Assembly: GCA_028583415.1 (NCBI GenBank)
Contig: CM053269.1
Coordinates: forward strand, 79,289,567-79,353,566
Direction of reading: 5' to 3'
DNA length: 64,000 nucleotides
From: Protea cynaroides
Taxonomy: Eukaryota; Streptophyta; Magnoliopsida; Proteales; Proteaceae
The notes beneath the pieces were generated by a model. The model saw only the letters and a program-made list of their open reading frames with translations. It was not told the DNA's origin and made no database searches. Each line of letters begins with the position of its first letter. Within the stretch, counting starts at the first letter, position 1. Of this stretch, positions 43,770-55,593 are shown in pieces. Made by a program: the position numbers and the translations under genes.

Positions 43770-44655
43770 GGCTGCGTTTGGTAACGTTCTCGCTTGTTCT
43801 TGTTCTGAACCGGAAGAGATGATCTTTTTCTGTTCTGTTTTGAAATAATATTCTTTAGCTGTTCTTTTGGCCTTAAAACTGTTTGGCAAATATGTTCCAG
43901 AACTAGTTTGAAAATATTGTTCTAACTTGTCTGCTGTTTGATAAAATTTGTTCTAGAACATTTTTTTTCAAATGATTCAAATATTACAGAATTATCATTA
44001 AACCGATATCTTACCAAATTAATTAATATTAATGTCATTTAATTATAAATTGTACCTATGAGTTGATGGAGATAAGTTGATCAATTAAACAAAAAAATTT
44101 TCCAAAAAATAAAAATAAAATTCCATGCATCTAGAGCCGCAAACCTTTTTATTTTATTTTTTATTTGTAGTTATCATTTGGGTTCATGCCAAAAGAATTT
44201 AGAACACAAATAATTCATATCTGGAATTTGAAATAGAAAATAAAAAGAACAAAATAAAGTCAATACTGACGTTTTCAGTCGATATTTGATAAAGAATTAA
44301 GCACAGGAATAATAATCAGGAGTCCACTTGATTATCTTTTGGTGAGTATAGCCAAATATATGTGAATTTCACAGAACCAGCAAAGCATTAATTTCTTAAA
44401 TCACAGAACCATCTACACATTAATTTCAGATCCAAATCTGCAAACCCGATGTACTGATTCAGATAGAAATCCCTTGGTACCGTATGAGAGAAAGAGAGGG
44501 AAAAGGAGAGGTGATCATCTCTAAAACAAAGAACAAGCAAGTTGCAGAGATGGAGATGAAACAGTAGTAGATTTACCTACTCGAACAAGGGGTAGTTTCT
44601 ACAAAAATGTTAAAAAAAAATTCAAACAAGAAAAATGGAGATGGAGGAGAAGTAA

Positions 44656-44710
<55 letters not shown>

Positions 44711-45057
44711 GGAGAGAGATGAGGGGAAAATAACTGCTGTGCTTGCAGAGAACGAACAAGGAGGATGTACTTCTTCATGTATGGAAGTAGGTAGAAAGGG
44801 TGTCAGGTTTTATCGAACACAACTTAGTTTTTTGTTCTTTTCAAAATTGTTCTAGAACGTAAAATCATGGTAAACCATGTTCTGAAATTTTCGTTCTTAG
44901 ATGTTCTTTTCATCCGGTTCGTTATGTGAGAACAAAAGAACAAACCAGATTTGCCAAACAGTTTTTAGTTGTTCTTGGCTGTTTTAAACAATTTTTCTGT
45001 TCTATCAGAACGGAAGAACAGAAGAACTGTTGTTTAGGAGAGTTACCAAACGCAGCC
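43770..45057. mobile_element. TIR element with GGCTGCGTTTGGTAAC ends
   Basis: A 1288-bp segment bounded by perfect 16-bp inverted ends GGCTGCGTTTGGTAAC and GTTACCAAACGCAGCC. Subterminal zones are rich in TTGTTCT/AGAACAA on both sides. No transposase is seen, so it is non-autonomous (hAT- or Harbinger-like by general appearance). The flanking bases (ATTATA and TCAGAA) show no target duplication. Just outside the right end stands a second end-like phrase TTATCAAACGCACCCTAA (about 45068-45083), so the site may be nested. A GA microsatellite lies within. Confidence 0.7.
44658..44708. repeat. (GA)n microsatellite
   Basis: About 50 bases of pure GA repeat inside the TIR element; the Arg/Glu-repeat ORF across it is an artefact. 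Confidence 0.9.
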
Positions 45058-46759
45058 TCAGAAAGTTATCAAACGCACCCTAAAATAACATCATATCTAA
45101 TATATGTCTGATCAAATAGAGAAGGAAATAAAATCCCTAAAAAAAGTACCATTATGTTCGTCGGAAGACGAAGAGAGCGTGAATAAGGAGAGCAGCAAAG
45201 AGTTTGGCCGGAGACAGCCGGAATTCCTGGTATCGCACTCGTCGGCGGCGTCCCTACTACCGCCCTCGCTGGTGCCCGTCCCTGATACCGCATTCCCCGG
45301 CCCCGTCCCTACTACTGCACTCGCCGTCTCTGTTACTTGTTTGCATATCACTTTGTAATATTTTTAGTAGACCATTTAGGTCGCTAAATTTTAGAAACTT
45401 GCTTTCATCGACTAATATTCTATATCTCATCTGTAACTCTATATGTTTTCAATTATACTTATAGTTCCAACATGGTACTGCTTTATTTTCATTTCTCTAA
45501 AAATATATATTATTTTCTTTTGTTCTGCAATTGCGTTGTCAGATTCAAACTAGTGATAGGTGTTGTATGTTTATATTTGCTCTTCCTTCTATACCCATAC
45601 CTAGGTAGAAAATTTGGGATCCAAATCCTCTCCAGCGGCAGGAGGGTCCTACGACTGATCCAAGGGGTTACGACTAATCCAAGGGGTTGGAGATTTATTG
45701 GCCCGCCTACCAATACATGGGGAGGTGAGCCGGTTGAAATCCCGCCCTTGGCAGGCGACAGGTCGGCAGGAGACGATTTGATTGCGAAAATTTATGGGAA
45801 TCGAAATATGAAAATATTAGCTTTGTTATAAGAAAAACCACTAAATTTCTATTTATTCTAAGTTAAGGAACTGAATCCTAAAAAGCTTTGTGATCTGTTA
45901 GTTTCACTAAATTTCCACCTACTTTCATATTTGAATAAAATTAACTGTAAGCATTCGCTATAGACAAAGGACAAGTAATTAAAATACAAGATATTTTTTT
46001 ATCCTTGAAGGACAAAGATTGTCTCATTTTGGCTAATTGTCACTGTTATGTTCTCATTTTGCTCTAGTAAATTTGATTTCTCTTTTGTCTGCTGCTCAGC
46101 CTTAACAACTTTCTCTTGAATTTATCAATCCCAAATCAAGCCTCTCTTTTCTTAATTTAATATGAATAATCCAGATTCTAATCATTAACACTTCCAATCT
46201 GATGATGCTTAGATTTTAGTTTGTCGATAAAATTACCAAACATAGAAGAACAAAGCAAAACAGCAAGGGCTGTCGATTTGACAAGTGGAACCCAGTAGAA
46301 AGAACAAGGCTATATAGCCTATGGTCTTGGAAGTGAAAACACGGTAACAAGCTCTGATGGGGAAATACAATTTGTGCTTGTTAGAGTGATGAAATCACAC
46401 CCAAAATTGAGCCATGCATTGTTGTATTGTTTAACTGTGATATTTGTAAGCATTGTCTTCTGTGGTTGCTTGTGAGTATGATGAACAATTCTTTCTAGTG
46501 GCAAACCAAGTTGGAATTGCTTAAAGTAACTTGACCCAAATGTATGATTTTCTGGAACTTTAATTGTTCGTCGTAGGCACCAACTTCCAGGCTTAATTGA
46601 ATTGGGGATCCTGCCTATCCTTTTAGTTCAAATTTAGATTCATGTTTCTATACAAGGAGTTCCTAAGCACATAAATTTTAGAATCTGACTTTAAGTGAAC
46701 AGTGGAGTTTTTTTTTTTTTTTCAAACAAAAATAATAGGTGAACTGGCCTCTTATTATG
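45058..46759. other. Intergenic, no gene recognised
   Basis: The first 300 bp include a GC-richer stretch (45200-45340) with short, overlapping frames on both strands and no known motif. The rest is AT-rich. I see no RNA gene. Confidence 0.35.
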
Positions 46760-49530
46760 GATCTGTTTGTTAAATTTATGTGGGCTTAATTAATTACCTA
46801 AACTAGTTAATTCAGTGGGAGTCTGATTTGTCACACCCCAATTCTGATCCAACCAGAATGGTGTGAGTGAACCGTCATTGAACCAACGGTTCACACCAGG
46901 ATCTCGAATAGGCCGTGTCCACTCATACAAACCATTACACATAACCACAATCAGAATATAAATATACAGCGGAAGACTTTAAATAGAATGAACTGAGTAT
47001 CTATTGATAATTTAAATAAATATCTAATTATCCAAATTCAAACACATAAAATAATATCCGTACATCCATTTAATCCAATCGAAAATAACTGAAAGAAATA
47101 AATAAAATCCGATCAAAGGTATACGCAGAAAGGGCATTCGCATGAAGCATCATGCTCGTCCTCTCCTGCTTGCACATCCAGAGCAGCTACACCTCCATAC
47201 GCCGGAGCGTTCACGTAGTCATCCACCGTGTAACCTGCATCAGCATCTAAACATGTATATATACAAAGGGTGAGCTCACAACTTAGCTCAGTAAGACAAT
47301 CAGACAGTTTCACAATATTATGCATGAGTAACAATCATTTTATGCTGTGGTCTGGTTTTAAGTTTGCAATGTATTATAGAAAGGTTTGGTGGCCCCCGCA
47401 CCTCTATACACGAGTGTGTGGCACCTCATGGATCACACCCCCATTGGCCCACATGCACCCATCATGGAATAGAGATAGAACTAAGATACCCCCGTACCTC
47501 CCCTGATACTCTACCCATACCAGTACCTAAGCCCCTACTGGTCAGGGCTCGCAACTAACCAATCCTATATGTCATCAATGTACGCTCTATCCCATCACAG
47601 CCGTCTACGGCATAGAGATAGAGCTAAGACATTCCCACACCTCCCCTGATGCTCCATCTGCAACTAACCCACTAGGATAGAAACAATACGCAGGTAGACC
47701 CTATCCCAACATAACTCCCTACGACATAGAGATAGAGCTAAAGCATCGTGGACAAGCCAGCGTCGACCTCGGAGACCACAATGCCTCATAACCATGGCCA
47801 GGCCAGCATCAACATCGGAGACCACCGTACCACGACCTTCCCCTGATGCCCCACCCGTACCAAGCATGTTAAGACAGAATACTACAAAAGGTGCTAGTGT
47901 GAGGAGCGATCCCAGGCCCATGCCCCACTCCACACACTACCGAAAACAATCACATGCTTAACAATCACATTCCTATCAATGCATGAACAATAATAATAAC
48001 TGAAAGTAAAGGATGACATGTGAATATGCAAAAACATCACATCATAGATATTCATGTGATTAACAACTTACTGTCCATTAATTATTAGGTTTAGGTCAGA
48101 TTCCCTTACCTGACGCTCATTTGATAACTTGCTCCACGTCGCAAGATCCAAATGATATGTTACAAAGTCCTACAATATTATTAGGGTTTCATTAGAATAT
48201 TTTTCTTAAGGTTTCATGTTGGTCGGAAACCAACAAAGTTACAAAATACCCTCACAGAGCTGACCGGTGGCATATACCGGTCGCAGCTCTGTGGGGAAGA
48301 CTGGCGACCGGTATGGTCAGCCGGTCCCCACAGACCAGCCTCCCGAGGGATACCGGTGGCAACATACCGGTTGCACCATGTGCAACCAGTATAGTCGACC
48401 GGTATGTCTCTGGAAGACCATACATGGGTTTTCGACTGTCGTCGATCATCCTCCATGGATTTCCAAGGTTTCTCCTATCCACACTAAGTCTAAACTTGGA
48501 GTTAGAGTTATCCCCAACTCATTCAAGTCTCGTTTCGATGAATATCATCTCGAAACTCGAATCTAGGGTTTGACGGCAACTTAGGGTTTATTGGCCAATT
48601 TAGGGTTTTAGATCAATATCTACTTTGCATGGTATTGATCCACCCACACAACTAACATAGGATAAGAAAAATAGTTAAAACCCTTTACCGTTGACTGGCG
48701 TAGCGTGAGCTTCGTCGAACGGTAATGGCAGCACCTTCTTCTTCTTCCTAGCTCCTTCTCCTTTCCAATCTCTTTCTCTTCTCTAGGGTTTGTGAGAGAC
48801 AATGGAAAAGATTTGAGGAGGTTTAAGGGTGTATTTATAGGCTAAATTTAGGGTTTAGTAACCCTACTAGGATTAGGAAAGTCTTAGAATTCAAAATCAG
48901 GCAAGTGGGACCCTCAGAAGTCAATTTTTTGATTTCCACACTTAGCTGCGCAGACCTGACTGGTCGACCGGTACCAAGATCGGTACCATCGATCGGTCAA
49001 CATAAAATTATGTTGATTCGATCGTCTTTGGTCCGATTTCATACCTGTTTGTCATCCGCTCGTCCCGTCTGGCCCGGTGATGATCGGAAGACCTGCTACG
49101 ACACAAAACCAAGGTTTAGACCGGGTTTACGGAGTACGGGTCTTACATGATTGACACGGTATAACCAGTTTGGATTGATTCGTCACATGGTATGAGATAG
49201 GTTTGGTAACCCTAATTCTATTGTGGGAAGGGTTTTAGGGTTACATCTGTATTCTATAAATACAGGGTTAGAGTCCCCACAGCCATAGTTAATTATTTTC
49301 TCTCTGCACCTATTAGCAAGAGACATCAGGATATCCTCTGGAGGCTGTGGAAGACTGTAGCCGAAGGATTTCGATCAAAGCTTGGAGCGTTGCGAAACGT
49401 ATGTGAATTACTCTCTTCACAAACAGGTATGTCTTTATGATTCATAGTTAATGGCTTCTCTATTGTATTCTATAGTAACTGTATGGATGGAAAATGGGTT
49501 TCATTGAAACCCTAAACACATAATATTCTA
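46760..49530 (+). mobile_element. Family-C LTR, split by a solo family-B LTR
   Basis: Outside the nested LTR (46829-49147) the two halves join into one LTR-like unit of about 450 bp: left part with GTGGGCTTAATTAATTACC, right part with a leader-like CTATAAATACAGGGTTAGAG near 49255 (a TATAAATA box) and an end before the primer-binding site TGGTATCAGAGCC at 49536. Its left boundary is approximate. The same LTR family appears, inverted, at 908-1199 and 1698-1992. The PBS type suggests copia. Confidence 0.6.
46829..49147 (-). mobile_element. Solo LTR, family B, copy B4, with perfect target duplication
   Basis: On the minus strand it starts TGTAAGACCCGTACTCC (at 49147) and ends TTGGGGTGTGACA (at 46829), 2319 bp. 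It is flanked by TGATT at 46824-46828 and 49148-49152, a perfect 5-bp duplication. It has the family-B landmarks (CACTCGTGTATAGAGG-like, GGATTGGTTAGTTG, GCGTATACC...). Its repeated word is ACCGGT in CATACCGGT/ACCGGTATG contexts, dense in 48258-48402 and near 48965. Peptide frames are not genes. Confidence 0.9.
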
Positions 49531-49535
49531 GGAGT

Positions 49536-49548
49536 TGGTATCAGAGCC
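49536..49548 (+). other. Primer-binding site of the family-C element
   Basis: TGGTATCAGAGCC follows the family-C LTR end by a few bases. Confidence 0.75.
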
Positions 49549-49949
49549 AATCATATAGACCTAGAATCAATTGAGATTGATTATAAAGACTAATAATGAA
49601 TAGTTAAATTAAAAGAGAAATTTTTCTCAAGTTTTGGATCGAATCTCAATCAGATCTGTCGGAGTTTTCCATTGACAAAAAATTTTTCGACCGACAAAAT
49701 AGGTTAAGCAACATATCATTGGAAAACCCTCGATGAGACGGAGCCGGCGATATAAAAATTGCCGGCGCCAGATATCTGACGCGCCAGCACTCGCCGGCGG
49801 TATCCGCGAATGGATCTCACTCACGGGTGGGAGAATTTAAAAAAAAAAATATTCTGGCAACATTGACCCGGTCATTGCCGGGGCAACTCATAAACCATAA
49901 TGGGTTGGGCCGCGACTCAAAAACCCTAACAGCCAATGCATCTCCCAAA
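49549..49949. other. Leader of the family-C element and unassigned sequence
   Basis: Non-coding. It contains an inverted phrase around GAGCCGGCGA...TTGCCGGCGCC and CTCGCCGGCGG near 49740-49800. The element's gag was not found. Confidence 0.35.
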
Positions 49950-50310
49950 CAATCGCCTTCAAACCCACACCATGCCAAACAACTACAGCCATTAGTAATA
50001 ATGCTGCATTTTGACGTTTTGTTTCCTTACTGTTCAGCTCTGTGTAAATATCTTCCAGCTTGGTTTCTATAATCGAACGAGCAAACTTGTCCAATCTCAA
50101 GCTTATAGTGATTCTTCCGATATCATGTGACTTATATTTTCCATCAGGGTGATCCAAAATAACAGATATTAATGATTGAACATACATCAATCCAGGTTTC
50201 TCCTGTCGAAGTTTCCAAGCTTCCATGAGCTCTAAGCACAAAGGCGAAGCCTGCACATATTGATGAAGCAATTCACCTCCAGAATCGCTTCTTAGTAGCC
50301 TAATGAATTC
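49950..50310 (-). pseudogene. URB1 (nucleolar pre-ribosome protein) exon fragment
   Basis: From 50310 the minus strand reads EFIRLLRSDSGGELLHQYVQ, then ASPLCLELMEAWKLRQEKPG, SVILDHPDGKYKSHDIGRIT and ISLRLDKFARSIIETKLEDI ending in ETKRQNAALLLMAVV. This is strongly like the N-terminal region of plant URB1/Npa1-type nucleolar pre-ribosomal-associated proteins, needed for 60S ribosome assembly. There is no stop in the recognisable part. Similarity fades near 49950, probably at an old exon border. The fragment abuts, within a few bases, a duplicated piece of copia gag at 50313 on the other strand. It looks like a transposed exon rather than a gene. Confidence 0.7.
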
Positions 50311-50312
50311 CT

Positions 50313-50816
50313 GGTTGAGTCTAGTGAGGCTTTGTTCATGGTTTTCCTTGAAGAACGAAAAGAGAACAAAAATAAAGAATTTAGCTCAAACAACATTGAA
50401 GAAGATGAGAATGAAAAATCAAGCTCAAGCAGTGACGAAGAAGGTGAATTAAATTTTGAGGTAGAGTTTCTAGCAGCTATGAAGGAACTTAACAAGGAAA
50501 GGAAAAACAACAAGTTTGTTTCAAAAGAAATTAAAAAGCAAAAATAGTTATTCAAGAACTGAGAGTTCAAGATGTAGAGTCCAAGAAAATTATTGACAAT
50601 CTCAAGACTCAGCTTGGATAGGTATCTACAGACCACTCCAGTGTACTGACTGAGAATGCAGATTTAAGAGTTCAACTTGAAATACAAGCCCCTGTGATAA
50701 GTAAATTTGAAGAACTTGAGAAGGAATTTATTCAATTGAAAGCAAAAGTGACTGAGTATGATAAAGAAGAGCTTGAAAGATAACAAAAATTGAATCAACC
50801 TGATGAGCCAAGAAAC
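50313..50816 (+). pseudogene. Duplicate of copia gag 3' part
   Basis: About 500 bp matching 43221-43728 with roughly 11 differences by eye (about 98% identity), nearly all transitions. It shares the TAG after KKQK and the later stops with the other copy. Similarity begins at GAGTCTAGTGA and ends after CAAGAAACA. No LTR or PBS accompanies it. Confidence 0.85.
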
Positions 50817-51099
50817 AAACAGAGTCTCCAACAGGTCTAGTATCCTTGTCAAGGAAAATTATATAGTTTATTCACTTGAAATTGAGTATCCGTTTCCCTC
50901 CTTTTCCTCTTAGGATTGGAAATCCTGTATTTTACATATCCATACGATTGAGTCTTAGGTGATGTGGCAAAATACCTAACCAAGAATTAGTCAACTCAAT
51001 ATTTAGTTGATTACTAGTCTTAAGAATTACAGTGACTTAAGGGGGCTACCTTCGATTTTAAAAGTGTTTAAATTAATGAATTGTAAAAATAAGAATTTG
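50817..51099. other. Unassigned
   Basis: No gene recognised between the gag duplicate and the AT-rich repeat. Confidence 0.3.
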
Positions 51100-51395
51100 T
51101 CTCGGGTTTTCTTTGGTATGTATTATAAAATTAATTATATAATATATTATGACATATGTAGTTGTTTTGGTATGATTTATGATATTTATTTATATTTAAA
51201 ATAAATTAATATAATCTAAAATCTACATATCCATTAAAAGATATGTATCATTATTGTGATAATCTATTATTACTACTTTATGTCAAGTGGTATTAAATGG
51301 TTATTGTTTATGGTTCATAATTTATTCTCATAATGATTTGTCATAAATAACTCACAAACATAAATATAGACTATACAAAGAGAGCCTGAATGTAA
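51100..51395 (+). repeat. AT-rich repeat, inverted partner of 28540-28850
   Basis: See the partner: blocks around TATGTATTATNAANTTAATT, ATATAATATATTAT and GTTCATAATTTATT recur in inverted order 22 kb away. The short ORF here is not a gene. Confidence 0.55.
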
Positions 51396-52857
51396 CGATC
51401 CAATAACAATAGACTTTTTTTTTTTGGTCTCCAAAGTATTCCCCATTCGTTATAACACACTTTAGTTGTAAAAAGTATGAGAAGAATAAAGACACTTTAA
51501 TTGTAAAAAGCATGAGAAAAGTGTGTATTGATATTTTTCCCTTAGAGGAGTGCCTTTATAGTTTTAAATACTCTCACAGGTTCGTCTGAATATAACCAAC
51601 TAGATTACAACAGATTTTGGCCCCTATTTTCCCCCAAATTAATTATCTTTTATTATAGTATGGTTCCCAATAATGATTGCATAATGCCAATTAATATTTC
51701 ATGCATGGTTCTGAATATCAGTGCAATTAAAGGGATAGAAATTCTTTCTTGCTCATCCAATAGTTGGAGTTCATTCAATGCACATACCGATATCTTGGTA
51801 TATGTGCCGAAAGAACGCCAACTGTTAGATCACATAAGAGTTCCTCTTGTCACAAGAGAAGATTTGAATCCCAACTAAAGAGGTAATTTTGTTTTTGTGG
51901 GAGTGGTCTTTAAGATTAAATGGCTATAAATCCGGTGACAAAATCCGATTATACCAAACAATCCCTTCACAATATTATTTGCCACATGGTTACTATTGCA
52001 AGTCAAATCCTTTGTAAAATCATGTTTCAAAAATCGTGAAAATTGTTCCATTGAAAGAGAGGAAAGAAGCTTCAGAAGGGTGTTTTGTTCAAATCAACTT
52101 TTGAGTGTATCAACTTTTCGAGTGTCACCCACAAAAGTATCCTTTGTATAATATTTTCCATGAAATTTGCATTCCACGGGGATCCACGAACATCATCCTT
52201 TCAAATTTTCAATAAACGCTTTTCCACTCATTCACGAACTTTTTATTTATAAAAAAAAAAGTCAATCATTTTTTAAGAAAAATTATTCTGAGCTTGCAGT
52301 GTAGGATACATCTTCTCACATGCTTTTTCTATTCTATTTTCTCTCTTCAAATAAATTAAATAATGAATTATGAAAAATCATAGTCTACACTGCCAGTTCA
52401 GGAATCATTCTCCTTATGCTTGATCAAAATTTTTCCCTACTTACATATATACATGGAAAGGAATCGCCAAATTGATATGGATTTTTATTCTAGAATGAGA
52501 ATTTTTTCCCACTAAACTGTATTATTTGTGAGATATAGTAGTTATCCAGAATTTGAATTGAATTCTTGAAAATTTGATTCGAATTATATCGACTTTGCAC
52601 CACCTTAATGGTTTTACCATACTCTTAATGAAAGAGCTAGATCATAATGGCTGTCTCACTCATGGGATGAGGATGACATCCATTCCATGATGGAGAGAAG
52701 GTTTTTCTTTCCACTATAGTATGGTATGGTATCTGCTATGGAGGTGGGGTCTGAAGGGATTTGGATGGATTGCTGTCCAAAGTTATTCGATGTTCAAGGA
52801 AGCAAGTGGCACCCAAAGAACTTATTAACTTTTAACATCAACTCATAACATCAACTC

Positions 52858-52928
<71 letters not shown>
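52858..52928. repeat. (AT)n microsatellite
   Basis: About 70 bases of uninterrupted AT dinucleotide repeat. Confidence 0.95.
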
Positions 52929-52931
<3 letters not shown>

Positions 52932-53613
52932 GTTTGGATGTCAGGAAAGGAAAAGAAAAGGAATGAAAAGAAAATTTTAAAAAGATAAAAGAAATATACA
53001 TATAAATTCGTCATAAATGTCTCATTATTATTGTTGCCTTATATTTTTCTATTGACATCCATACACAACCACACAATATACGGTGTAGGTGAGCTGAACT
53101 CGTAAAGAAACACCCACAACACCCTTAAGAAACACAAACTCTATATGTACTGTACATCAAAATATAATCGGCATGGGTATGACAGATTTTTGGTTCTAAT
53201 TTTTTTCCGTCCAAAGTACCCCTTCTTTTATTATAGCACTGAATCTGAAGCTAGCTAGGGGAAAATATCAAGCAATTTTTCCATACACACTTCCAAAAAC
53301 CAGAGCAATTAAAGGGATAGTTTAGGTTTTCCAAGATGAATGATATTTAAGATGCAAAGGTTACAGAAAAACGGTGACAAAGTTCGATAGTACAACCAGA
53401 CAAAAGCCTTATAAATGTTGGGAGAAAGAAATGGTTCTCTCTCTCTCTGAAAATTGAAGGCACCTAAAACACTGTTTACATAGGGTGAGATAACTAGTTA
53501 ACTCGACGAAGACTAAGATACTCAGGCTGTCCATGCCTCTATATCAGTTTAATAGACAAGAGTATATATTGGAACACCTTTTTTTTAGTTCCCAAGAGAA
53601 ATGAATTCATGAA

Positions 53614-53619
<6 letters not shown>

Positions 53620-53652
<33 letters not shown>
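53620..53652. repeat. (CT)n microsatellite
   Basis: About 32 bases of CT repeat, with further CT-rich sequence after it. Confidence 0.9.
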
Positions 53653-53656
<4 letters not shown>

Positions 53657-54262
53657 ACTCTCTCTCATATCAAACAGTTCTCACTTCTCATTGCCTTGTC
53701 CGTGGGAAGGGGAGTTGCTAGCTAGTCCCCTATACTAATCCCGTTCAAAGGGATTGATACACATCAAATTGAGGATTTGAAAAAACAAAATAATAAGAGA
53801 GGGTTCCAAGAGGATGGATTATGGAGCGGTTAACTGAAGTAAAGGATGAGAGAGAGGGATTCAAATCTTCTCATACCCTTTATGCCAGAATGAAGAAATT
53901 CAGTAACTGTCATCCATTGTGCGTGTATTCTAATACATCGATATATACACACAATAAACTACAGCCACTAGATTTCTTCATTCTAACATCAGGGGCAAGA
54001 GGATTTATTTTCAAGAGAAAGTGTGAACTGTGAAGGGATTCCCTAATGAAGATTTTTTTATTATTATTTATAAAGGTAGGTATAACAAGTAGGTTTTCAC
54101 TTTTTACTCGGACTGCCAGGTGACCAAAAAGAAGGGTGGGACATATGATTGGAAGCCTTTCAGAACTAAACAACTGTCTTGGTCAATATACCATAAAGAT
54201 TAACTAAGAAGGGAACGTTTGTTCATGTTCTCTTCGTTCCATGAAAATTTCTATCAAAATTT

Positions 54263-55030
54263 TAGGGCCTGTTTGATAAAATTTCTGTTTTTGGATTATG
54301 GATTCTGGTTCAAATTTGGATTCTATTCTAGGCTACTCCAAGATTATTTTGGAGTAGAAACTTGTTTGATAACGCAATTCTGAAATGGATTTCAGAGCAT
54401 CTTTGAATTAGAAATATGTTTGATAACACACATCCCTCTAATCGAAGTTTAGAAAAACAGTTGTGGTAGTAGTAGGTGGTGGTGGTAGGTGATGGTGGTG
54501 GTGGGCGGTGGTGGTCATGCTGGTGGTGGTGGGTGGTAGTGGTGGGTAATGACCATGGTGGGGGTGGTTGTGGTAGTGGTGGTGGCGGTGGTGGTAGTGG
54601 TGGTGGTGGCGATGGTGGTGGTGACAATGGCGGTGGCAGCGGTGGCAGTGGTGGTGGCAGTAGTGGTGTTGGTGGCTGTGGTGGTGGCAATGGTGGAAGT
54701 GGGTGGTGGGTGGTGGCGGCGGTGGTGGTGGTGGAGGGTGGTGGTTGTGGTGGCTGTGGTGGGTGGTGGCGACGGTGGTGGTGGTGGTGATGGTGGTCAA
54801 GTGAGAGTCATGTGAGAATCAACTCTTTTCTTTTTCCCAAAAAGTTGATCAAATAGTTTGGAACAAGTATTTATGACTCCAAAAATTTGGATTCTGGAAC
54901 CATTCTAAATCCGGTTCACTCTGTGGGGGTTGGAATCCAACCAGACTTATCAAACGCGCTTCTACTCCAAAATGGCTCCGAGCCAGAATCTATAGAATCC
55001 AGAAGCAGAAATTTTATCAAACAGACCCTA
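54263..55030. mobile_element. TIR element with GGT-rich core, copy 1
   Basis: A 768-bp segment with inverted ends TAGGGCCTGTTTGATAAAAT and, inverted, TAGGGTCTGTTTGATAAAAT, about 26 bp with two mismatches. Between subterminal regions rich in GGATTCTGG-like words lies a degenerate GGT array (54465-54800). It has no transposase. The flanks show no certain target duplication. It resembles the elements at 62321-63719. Confidence 0.7.
54465..54800. repeat. Degenerate (GGT)n array
   Basis: About 335 bases of GGT/GGC/GTG-type triplets with few interruptions. Long open frames on both strands (Gly/Val/Trp-rich or Pro/His/Thr-rich) follow from composition alone. Confidence 0.9.
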
Positions 55031-55171
55031 AGCAAACCATGGCATCCGCGGTCGCTGTGCACCTAAAGAGATTTCAGTGTCAATAGATCCGGGAAATCCC
55101 TCAAGGATCTTCATATCATGGATTCATGGGTCGAAGAATGCATGATTCTGGAACCAGAGAGCAGATAACTA

Positions 55172-55174
55172 GTC

Positions 55175-55212
<38 letters not shown>
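55172..55212. repeat. (GA)n microsatellite upstream of the DMP gene
   Basis: About 40 bases of GA repeat, 300 bp before the DMP TATA box. GA tracts are common in plant promoters. Confidence 0.85.
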
Positions 55213-55470
55213 CATAATGCTAAAGCACACCATCAATGTCCCTCAAATGAGCCTGGGAGTCGTTTTACTGTTACATGCAAAGAAGAGTGAAACACAAGAT
55301 CATGGAGGCTAGCTAAAGTTTACAGATACCCGGAATAAATTAAGGTGGACAACATTACGGCCGTCTCTCATCGATTCTGTTTGCTAAAATTCTCTCTTCT
55401 CCCAAAACCCAAAAGAATAATATCAGTAGCTAGAGCAGTTCTGTTTGATATAAAATTCTCTCTCTCTAAC

Positions 55471-55478
55471 TATATAAG
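55471..55478 (+). promoter_or_regulatory. TATA box of the DMP gene
   Basis: TATATAAG preceded by a CT-rich patch (TCTCTCTCTAAC), 116 bases before the ATG at 55594. This implies a leader of about 85 nt and argues against the in-frame ATG at 55345, which lies upstream of the box. Confidence 0.6.
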
Positions 55479-55593
55479 GAAATCCAAAGTTCCAGTTCCA
55501 AGTCCAAACTCCATCACCCTCAGCTCTAGCTCCATAGCTTCCTTTCCCTTCACGACCCTGCTAGTGTTTCTCAGAATAGTCTTTCCGCCGGAA

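Larger units (their letters stand above)
51396..54262. other. Intergenic with microsatellites, no gene recognised
   Basis: AT-rich. Short ORFs (51660-51878, 53821-54033) lack conserved motifs. Poly(A/T) runs and two microsatellites are listed separately. Confidence 0.4.

Noticed and set aside
44607..44855. ORF with an Arg/Glu repeat
   Set aside because: Translation of a GA microsatellite.
54476..54815. Long Gly/Val/Trp-rich ORFs (and the Pro/His/Thr-rich ones opposite), as glycine-rich or proline-rich proteins
   Set aside because: They are open in several frames on both strands because the DNA is a GGT array; no start context, signal peptide or conserved ending.
55345..55593. Upstream in-frame start of the DMP gene
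   Set aside because: It lies before the TATA box at 55471 and the added 83 residues have no family similarity; kept only as an alternative.
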